33,356 nucleotides of DNA from Candidatus Cloacimonadota bacterium (lineage in GTDB: Bacteria; Cloacimonadota; Cloacimonadia; Cloacimonadales; TCS61). A model generated the notes under the pieces. That model was given only the letters and a program-made list of their open reading frames with translations, ran no database searches and had not been told where the DNA came from. Position 1 is the first letter of the stretch; each line of letters begins with the position of its first letter. The translations under genes were made by a program, and so were the position numbers. The DNA lies in assembly GCA_016935235.1 (NCBI GenBank), contig JAFGRJ010000038.1:1-33356 (forward strand), in the 5' to 3' direction. This document shows positions 26,995-33,356 of this stretch, in pieces.

Positions 26995-28056
26995 ATGAGA
27001 ATAATGGAACAGAGAGAGGGTAAATTGCTGGATAGAGTTACCGATCCCCACGAATTAAACGAGGAAAAGGAGTTTGACCGTACTCTCAGACCCCAAAGAC
27101 TTGCAGATTTTGTCGGACAGGAGCAGATAAAGGAAATATTGCACATTGCGATCGCTGCCGCTAAACTTCGCAAAGAACCCCTGGATCATATCCTGTTCTA
27201 TGGTCCTCCCGGTCTGGGGAAGACTACCCTGGCTTATATTATTGCCCATGAACTTGAAACATCTATCAAGGTAAGTGCAGGACCGGTTCTGGAAAAAGCG
27301 CCGGATCTGGCCGGAATACTTACAAATCTGCAGAAATTTGATGTGTTTTTCATTGATGAAGTACACCGTCTCAACCATGTAGTAGAAGAATACATGTATC
27401 CAGCTATTGAAGATTTTGAAATGGAGATAATAATAGACAGTGGTCCCAGTGCACGTTCTCTTAAGATTGATATCGAACCCTTCACGCTGATCGGGGCTAC
27501 CACCAGGGCCGGTCTTTTAACTTCTCCCCTGCGGGCTCGTTTTGGGCTGGTTTTACGTCTGGACTATTATGACACTGCGAGTATCGAAAAAATTGTGCAT
27601 CGTTCTGCCGGATTATTGAAAGTGCCGATCGAGGAAGAGGGAGCAAGTGAGATTGCGCGCAGAAGTAGGGGGACTCCCCGGGTAGCTAACCGCCTGCTGC
27701 GCCGGGTGCGTGACTATGCCCAGATTCGGGGAGATGGCATTATCAGCCGTCAGATCGCGATTAAGGCACTGCAGATGTTGAATGTTGACAATGCCGGTCT
27801 GGATGACATGGATAAAAGGATCCTGCGTGTCATCATGGAGAATTATGGCGGAGGGCCGGTTGGTCTGAAAACCCTGGCAGTGGCTGTTGGTGAAGATCCT
27901 GGCACGGTCGAGGAAATTTATGAACCGTATCTCATCCAGCAGGGATTTCTGGACAGAACATCCCAGGGCCGGAAAGTTACCATGAAATCTTATCGCCATT
28001 TCGGCATTTCTCCCGATCAAGAGCAAATGACGATCTTCAAGCAAGATACAGAGTAA
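26995..28056 (+). CDS. ruvB: Holliday junction branch migration helicase RuvB
   Basis: RTLRPQRLADFVGQEQIKEIL, FYGPPGLGKTTLA, FIDEVHRLNHVVEEYMYPAIEDF, TLIGATTRAGLLTSPLRARFG. Track start 26965 is a TTG; ATG 26995 or 27004 is more likely. Confidence 0.97.
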   Translation: MRIMEQREGKLLDRVTDPHELNEEKEFDRTLRPQRLADFVGQEQIKEILHIAIAAAKLRKEPLDHILFYGPPGLGKTTLAYIIAHELETSIKVSAGPVLEKAPDLAGILTNLQKFDVFFIDEVHRLNHVVEEYMYPAIEDFEMEIIIDSGPSARSLKIDIEPFTLIGATTRAGLLTSPLRARFGLVLRLDYYDTASIEKIVHRSAGLLKVPIEEEGASEIARRSRGTPRVANRLLRRVRDYAQIRGDGIISRQIAIKALQMLNVDNAGLDDMDKRILRVIMENYGGGPVGLKTLAVAVGEDPGTVEEIYEPYLIQQGFLDRTSQGRKVTMKSYRHFGISPDQEQMTIFKQDTE

Positions 28057-28059
28057 CCC

Positions 28060-29382
28060 ATGACAGATCAACTAGCATTATTCGAAAGGAAGATAAAACC
28101 AACAAATGTGCCCCTGGCCGAAAAAATAAGACCCCGTACCCTGGATGAGATGAAAGGTCAGGATAATCTGCTTAGAAAAGGTTCTCAGCTACGCCACATG
28201 ATTGAGCACGATAAATATATCTCCTTTATCATGTGGGGCCCCCCCGGCACAGGTAAAACAACCATCGCCCGTATTGTGGAACACAGCACCAGCAGCAGAT
28301 TTGTTTATTTCAGCGCAGTCCTTTCCAGTATTAATGACGTTAAGAAGGTTATGAAGGAAGCTGAATACAACCTGCAGACCAATAACCGCAGCACCATTCT
28401 CTTCATCGATGAGATTCACAGGTTCAATAAATCGCAGCAGGATGCTTTCCTTCCTTATATAGAATCCGGTGCTGTGATCCTAATTGGAGCTACTACCGAG
28501 AATCCTTCCTTTGAAGTGATACCAGCCCTGTTGTCACGCTGCCAGGTTTTTGTGCTGGAACAGCTAACGGAAGCAGATCTGATCAGGATAATTACCAGAG
28601 CCCTGCAAGCCCTGCAGCAGGAAAATGTTCTGGAATCCAATCATATTGCTTACCTTGCTCAACAAAGCCAGGGAGATGGCAGGAAAGCCCTCAATTATCT
28701 GGAAAGTGTACTCAGTAATATGAAACCACAGCATAAAATCAGTATTGATTTTATAGCGGGAGTTCTTACCAGAAAACCTCTTTACTACGATAAGGATAGA
28801 GAAGAACATTACAATGTTATCTCAGCCCTGCATAAATCGCTGCGGGGAAGTGATCCCCAGGCCGGTCTCTACTGGCTGGCCCGGATGCTGGAAGCGGGTG
28901 AAGATCCCCTGTATATTGTCAGACGACTGGTTAGATTCGCATCCGAAGATGTCGGACTGGCAGATCCACAAGCTATCGTTCAGGCAATGGCTGTGAAGGA
29001 AGCCGTCCATTTTCTTGGCATGCCGGAAGCCAATACCGCCATAGCCCAACTTGTGGTTTATCTGGCTACTGCCCCGAAAAGCAATTCTCTCTATCAAGCT
29101 TATAACTCCGCCCGGGATGATGCCCAGAAGACAAGCCATCTTGGCGTTCCCCTCCATATACGTAATGCCCCCACCAAACTCATGAAAGAACTGGAATACG
29201 GTAAAGATTACAAGTATGATCACGAGTTCAAGAATGCATACTATTACCAGAAATATTTTCCCAACGCCATGTCTGAAAAAACATATTACCAGCCTTCCAG
29301 CTTCGGATTTGAAAAGGAGATCAAGAAACGCCTGGACTGGTGGCGGAAAATGAGGAAAGAGCAGAAGAAGGAATCTGGTTGA
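28060..29382 (+). CDS. rarA: Replication-associated recombination protein A (MgsA/RarA AAA ATPase)
   Basis: PLAEKIRPRTLDEMKGQDNLL, MWGPPGTGKTTIARI, FIDEIHRFNKSQQDAFLPYIESG, GATTENPSFEVIPALLSRCQVF. Confidence 0.95.
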   Translation: MTDQLALFERKIKPTNVPLAEKIRPRTLDEMKGQDNLLRKGSQLRHMIEHDKYISFIMWGPPGTGKTTIARIVEHSTSSRFVYFSAVLSSINDVKKVMKEAEYNLQTNNRSTILFIDEIHRFNKSQQDAFLPYIESGAVILIGATTENPSFEVIPALLSRCQVFVLEQLTEADLIRIITRALQALQQENVLESNHIAYLAQQSQGDGRKALNYLESVLSNMKPQHKISIDFIAGVLTRKPLYYDKDREEHYNVISALHKSLRGSDPQAGLYWLARMLEAGEDPLYIVRRLVRFASEDVGLADPQAIVQAMAVKEAVHFLGMPEANTAIAQLVVYLATAPKSNSLYQAYNSARDDAQKTSHLGVPLHIRNAPTKLMKELEYGKDYKYDHEFKNAYYYQKYFPNAMSEKTYYQPSSFGFEKEIKKRLDWWRKMRKEQKKESG

Positions 29383-29437
29383 TTTCAAGCTGAAAATTCC
29401 TTGACCAATCCTTTTAGAAACAAGTTTTAGAAAGAAA

Positions 29438-29464
29438 TTAGCACTCTAAGATTTAGTTTGACAA
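29438..29464 (+). promoter_or_regulatory. CIRCE-like element 1 (perfect left half, degenerate right half)
   Basis: TTAGCACTC-taagattta-GTTTGACAA; left half identical to consensus TTAGCACTC, right half 5/9 to GAGTGCTAA; correct N9 spacing. Confidence 0.65.
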
Positions 29465-29485
29465 CTTCCCCAATAAAATTAAATT
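29458..29485 (+). promoter_or_regulatory. Candidate hrcA-operon sigma70-type promoter
   Basis: TTGACA (29458-29463), 16-nt spacer, TAAATT (29480-29485). Confidence 0.5.
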
Positions 29486-29495
29486 GTCTTTTGAT

Positions 29496-29522
29496 TTAGC
29501 AGATTATTTACAGGAGTGCTAA
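29496..29522 (+). promoter_or_regulatory. CIRCE-like element 2 (degenerate left half, perfect right half)
   Basis: TTAGCAgat-tatttacag-GAGTGCTAA; left half 6/9, right half identical to consensus; N9 spacing; upstream of hrcA. Confidence 0.8.
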
Positions 29523-29533
29523 AAAGAGTCGGG

Positions 29534-30589
29534 ATGAAAAAGAATGAAATAAGGCAGGTTAATGTACTGATCTACCTGATCGAGGAGTATATTGATAACT
29601 GTGAACCTGTATCTTCAGGTCTCATATGTGACAAGTACATAAACCAGGCCAGTCCAGCCACAGTCCGGATAGATTTGAATAAGCTGGAGAAGGATAATTT
29701 GATTTATCAACCACATACTTCAGCCGGAAGGATACCCACTATCCAGGGTTACCGGCAGTATATCAGGTTCATTGCTTCTGATGTTGAGCATATGACCTTC
29801 CAGAAGGCTGATTTCCTGAGGGAACTTCTGGTAAAACATTACAAGGACACACCCCTGGCGCTGCACTATATAATGCAGTTGCTGGCTCAGGAGACGGACC
29901 AGTTGAGTTTTGTCGCAGAACCGGAAGTTTCCTATGGATATCTCGATAAACTTGAGGCATTCAAGATTTCAGATGATAAGTTATTATTTGTTGTAAGCCT
30001 TGATTCCGGGCTGGATAAAACGGTGATCCTCAAATGTGATCATCAGCTTACAGAGTTGCAGTTGAGGGCGCTGGTGCGTTATGTTAACGAGGAGTATGTC
30101 GGTCACAGGATCTATGATATTCAGAACAGGTTTATTAATGAAACTAGTGCAAAGGCGACAGATGAGAATCGTTTACTAAGGTTATTTCTGGAAGAGTTGC
30201 AGTCAGCGTTCACCGAGATAAGCAGTTATTTCATTCATTTTGATGGAAACATCAGTTTTCTGGAACAGCCCGAGTTCGATGACAAGAGCTCTATTCTGAC
30301 TTTTCTGGGTTTTGTCCAGAGACAGGATTATCTGGTTAACCTGATGCAGAAATTTGATTCCAGCCGCAGCTATTATGTTCTGATGGGAGAAGATATGGGT
30401 CAACCCCAGCTTTCCAATTATAGCCTGATATATTCTCGATATGAGATTTTTGGAATTCCAGGTTATCTGGGTATTGTAGGTCCTACGCGAATGAATTACC
30501 GCAGATATATTCCCATCATCAGGGACATGGCGAAAGTAATAACCAATACAACCAAGAAAGGCATGGTGGTACCGAGGGATGAACAGTAA
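29534..30589 (+). CDS. hrcA: Heat-inducible transcription repressor HrcA
   Basis: RQVNVLIYLIEEYIDNCEPVSSGLICDKY, SPATVRIDLNKLEKDNLIYQPHTSAGRIPTIQGYRQYI, GIVGPTRMNYRRYIPIIRDMAKVI. Track start GTG 29516 lies inside CIRCE element 2; ATG 29534 is preferred. Confidence 0.95.
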   Translation: MKKNEIRQVNVLIYLIEEYIDNCEPVSSGLICDKYINQASPATVRIDLNKLEKDNLIYQPHTSAGRIPTIQGYRQYIRFIASDVEHMTFQKADFLRELLVKHYKDTPLALHYIMQLLAQETDQLSFVAEPEVSYGYLDKLEAFKISDDKLLFVVSLDSGLDKTVILKCDHQLTELQLRALVRYVNEEYVGHRIYDIQNRFINETSAKATDENRLLRLFLEELQSAFTEISSYFIHFDGNISFLEQPEFDDKSSILTFLGFVQRQDYLVNLMQKFDSSRSYYVLMGEDMGQPQLSNYSLIYSRYEIFGIPGYLGIVGPTRMNYRRYIPIIRDMAKVITNTTKKGMVVPRDEQ

Positions 30590-31241
30590 GAAAAAATTGC
30601 AGAAAACAAAGGGGATGCAGCTTGAACCTGAGAAGACAGAAGATAAAATGGTCTCTTCCCAGGAACAGGAAGAATCATCTGGTGGTGAGAAGCAGCGACT
30701 GAGCTGGAAGGACAAATATCATCTTCTGGAATCTGAGATAGAAGCCCTGATGGATCAGAAGATGCGGCTGGCGGCAGATTTCGAGAACTTCAGACGTCGC
30801 ACCAACAGTGAAAAGGCTGACTGGATAAAAAATGCTACGGAGAGACTGGTCCTGGAAATCTGTGATGTATTTGATAATTTTGAAAGAGCCCTGCATCCGG
30901 AGACCGAGAAAAGCAGCAAGGATTCTTTCCGTCAGGGAATTGAACTGATATTCCACCAGCTGGGAGAATTATTGAAGAAAGAAGGTGTAAAGAAAATTGA
31001 GGGTCTGGGAAAGGAATTCGATCCGCAATTCCATGATGCTCTGGTACACATTCCTTCCGATTTTCCGGAAAACAAGATTGTAGCGGTAATTCAGAATGGT
31101 TATACGATGAACAATAAATTAATCCGGGCTGCCAAAGTTGCTGTTTCTAACGGACAGAAACCTGTTCTGCCAGAAGATCCCGGAAGAAAGAAAGATGAAA
31201 ATGATAAGGATTTAGAAAAAGTTAAGCAAGAGGATAAATAG
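30579..31241 (+). CDS. grpE: Nucleotide exchange factor GrpE
   Basis: [89 protein letters not shown]. Confidence 0.95.
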   Translation: MNSKKKLQKTKGMQLEPEKTEDKMVSSQEQEESSGGEKQRLSWKDKYHLLESEIEALMDQKMRLAADFENFRRRTNSEKADWIKNATERLVLEICDVFDNFERALHPETEKSSKDSFRQGIELIFHQLGELLKKEGVKKIEGLGKEFDPQFHDALVHIPSDFPENKIVAVIQNGYTMNNKLIRAAKVAVSNGQKPVLPEDPGRKKDENDKDLEKVKQEDK

Positions 31242-31249
31242 GAGGCAAG

Positions 31250-33226
31250 ATGGGTAAAATTATAGGTATAGATTTGGGAACCACTAATTCCTGTGTTGCT
31301 GTTATGGAAGGTGGAAAACCAGTTGTAATACAGAATGCTGAAGGTTCTCGCACGACTCCATCGGTAGTAGCTTTTACCAAGGACAAGGAAAGATTGGTGG
31401 GTCAATTGGCGAAGAGACAAGCTGTAACCAATCCCAGGAATACAGTATCCTCCATTAAGCGATTCATGGGTAGGCAGCTTAATGAGGTAGGTTCTGAAAT
31501 CAAAAGTGTCACTTATCAGGTTAAAGGTGGAAAATTTGGTGAGGCCACCGTACATATTGATGTGGAAAACAAGGATTTTACACCTCAGGAAATTTCTGCC
31601 ATGGTACTCACAAAGATGAAGGAAACGGCAGAAGCACATCTGGGTCAGAAAATTACGGAAGCGGTTATAACTGTTCCAGCTTATTTTAATGATGCTCAGC
31701 GTCAAGCCACCAAGGACGCCGGTCGCATATCCGGTCTTGATGTGAAAAGAATAATTAATGAGCCTACAGCGGCAGCCCTGGCTTATGGACTGGAAAGTAA
31801 GAAAGAAGAAAAAGTGGCAGTCTATGATCTGGGTGGAGGGACTTTTGATATCTCCATTCTGGAAGTGGCTGAGGGTGTGGTGGAAGTTCTCTCCACAAAT
31901 GGTGATACCCACCTTGGCGGGGATGATTTCGATAAAAAGATAATGGACTGGATTCTGGAAAGTTTCAAGAAACAGGAAGGGATAGATATATCGAATGATC
32001 CAATGGCTATGCAGAGAATTAAGGAAGCTGCTGAGAAAGCTAAGGTAGAGCTTTCCGGAACACAGACTACCAATATTAACCTGCCCTTTATCACAGCGGA
32101 CGCTTCAGGTCCCAAACATCTGAATCTCAATCTGAGTCTGTCCGAATTCAATCGCATGACCCATGACCTGGTGGAAAGAACCCTGGGTCCTTGCCGTCAG
32201 GCTCTGAAGGATGCTAAACTTTCCCTGGGTGAAATTGATGAGATAATCCTGGTGGGAGGAAGCACCAGAATCCCGGCGGTCAAGAATGCTGTAGAGAAAT
32301 TCTTCAATAAGAAACCAAACCAGAGTGTTAATCCGGATGAAGTGGTTGCCGTGGGGGCAGCCATTCAAGGAGGTATTCTGGCTGGTGATGAAAACCTGAG
32401 TGACATTCTGCTCCTTGATGTTACCCCACTCACACTGGGCATTGAAACGCTGGGAGGTGTTATGACTCCCCTGATCGAAAGAAACACCACTATTCCTACC
32501 AAGAAAAGCCAGATCTTTTCCACGGCATCAGATAACCAGCCGGCAGTCGGCATCGTGGTACTGCAGGGAGAAAGAACTATGGCCAAGGATAATCGCAGAT
32601 TGGGCAGTTTCGAACTGACCGGGATTCCACCGGCACCTCGTGGGATTCCTCAGATTGAAGTTACTTTTGATATCGATGCTAATGGCATACTGCATGTATC
32701 AGCGAAGGATAAGGGAACTGGCAAGGAACAATCAATTAAAATTGAAAGAACAGGTACCCTGAGTGAGGAAGAAATTCAGCGCATGGTCAAGGATGCTGAA
32801 GCACATGCTGATGAGGATAAGCATATGAAGGAATCGGTCACAGCAAGAAATGAACTGGACACCTTGATCTTCAGTACTGAGAAAAGTCTGCAGGAATATG
32901 GTTCCCGGTTATCATCTGATGAACGCAAGAAAATAGAGGAAGCAATAAAAGAAGCAAAGGAAAAGATGAAAACCCTGACCGATAAGTCTGCCAGCAAGGA
33001 TGAATTTGAGAAAGTCCGTGATGAACTGGGACGTAAGGCCCAGAAACTTGGCGAAATAGTCTATGCTGAAATGCAAAGGCAACAGGGCGCACAGGCGGGA
33101 CCGGGAGCAGAAACTTCGGAAGCGGAATTCGATGCCAGTAAAATGCATGGCAAGTCAGGAAGCGAAGAAGAAAAGGACCAGGGTCCTGTAGATGCTGATT
33201 TTGAGGTTGTTGACGATGATAAATAG
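31250..33226 (+). CDS. dnaK: Chaperone protein DnaK (Hsp70)
   Basis: [71 protein letters not shown]. Confidence 0.99.
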   Translation: MGKIIGIDLGTTNSCVAVMEGGKPVVIQNAEGSRTTPSVVAFTKDKERLVGQLAKRQAVTNPRNTVSSIKRFMGRQLNEVGSEIKSVTYQVKGGKFGEATVHIDVENKDFTPQEISAMVLTKMKETAEAHLGQKITEAVITVPAYFNDAQRQATKDAGRISGLDVKRIINEPTAAALAYGLESKKEEKVAVYDLGGGTFDISILEVAEGVVEVLSTNGDTHLGGDDFDKKIMDWILESFKKQEGIDISNDPMAMQRIKEAAEKAKVELSGTQTTNINLPFITADASGPKHLNLNLSLSEFNRMTHDLVERTLGPCRQALKDAKLSLGEIDEIILVGGSTRIPAVKNAVEKFFNKKPNQSVNPDEVVAVGAAIQGGILAGDENLSDILLLDVTPLTLGIETLGGVMTPLIERNTTIPTKKSQIFSTASDNQPAVGIVVLQGERTMAKDNRRLGSFELTGIPPAPRGIPQIEVTFDIDANGILHVSAKDKGTGKEQSIKIERTGTLSEEEIQRMVKDAEAHADEDKHMKESVTARNELDTLIFSTEKSLQEYGSRLSSDERKKIEEAIKEAKEKMKTLTDKSASKDEFEKVRDELGRKAQKLGEIVYAEMQRQQGAQAGPGAETSEAEFDASKMHGKSGSEEEKDQGPVDADFEVVDDDK

Positions 33227-33252
33227 CAGTGATCCTGAATGAAGGGTAAGGT

Positions 33253-33274
33253 AGAGGTTGTATTGTCAACCTCT
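33253..33274 (+). repeat. Perfect hairpin in the dnaK-dnaJ intergenic region
   Basis: AGAGGTTG-tattgt-CAACCTCT, 8-bp perfect arms, extendable by a T-G and a G-C pair; no following T tract. Confidence 0.75.
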
Positions 33275-33297
33275 GCTGCTGCTGACAAGGAAATTGA

Positions 33298-33356
33298 ATG
33301 TCCAAAAGAGATTATTATGAAATTCTGGGATTGGAAAAAAATGCCACCGAAGCAGA
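33298..33356 (+). CDS. dnaJ: Chaperone protein DnaJ (5' end only)
   Basis: ATG at 33298: MSKRDYYEILGLEKNATEA..., canonical J-domain start; runs off the window. Not in the ORF track. Confidence 0.93.
   Translation, partial: MSKRDYYEILGLEKNATEA

Noticed and set aside
31100-31912. 270-aa minus-strand ORF antisense to grpE/dnaK
   Set aside because: Antisense to highly conserved dnaK; long antisense ORFs opposite dnaK are a well-known coding-bias artefact.

Overview
The window reads as an ordinary chromosomal segment of a Gram-negative-type bacterium. T9SS/FlgD-like C-terminal tails (YPNPFNP...) suggest an FCB-group or Candidatus Cloacimonadota-like lineage; this is inference. I see no rRNA, tRNA, CRISPR array, transposase or phage module. 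The main blocks are: (1) a minus-strand cluster of M23 peptidase, xseB, a prenyl synthase, dut, a trmN6-like gene, ftsE-like, ftsX-like, pgsA and a partial lipoprotein; (2) ptb and rlmH on +, then a HAD protein, a TPR-PAS histidine kinase and a YcaQ-like protein on -; (3) a TrmB-family regulator with a secreted seven-repeat propeller-like protein, then a C25 (gingipain-like) protease; (4) cdd, trxB; (5) a minus-strand elongasome operon mreB-mreC-[CofE-like]-mreD-mrdA-rodA; (6) ruvB, rarA and the heat-shock operon hrcA-grpE-dnaK-dnaJ (partial). The observations I would follow first are: a CofE/F420-gamma-glutamyl-ligase-like ORF embedded with overlapping reading frames inside the mre operon; an unusual pair of half-degenerate CIRCE elements flanking the hrcA promoter; an FtsE-like ATPase that has lost several ABC motif residues; nested inverted repeats before the TrmB gene; and the propeller and C25 secreted proteins with AT-rich inverted repeats. 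All homology calls come from motif recognition by eye; no database search was run.
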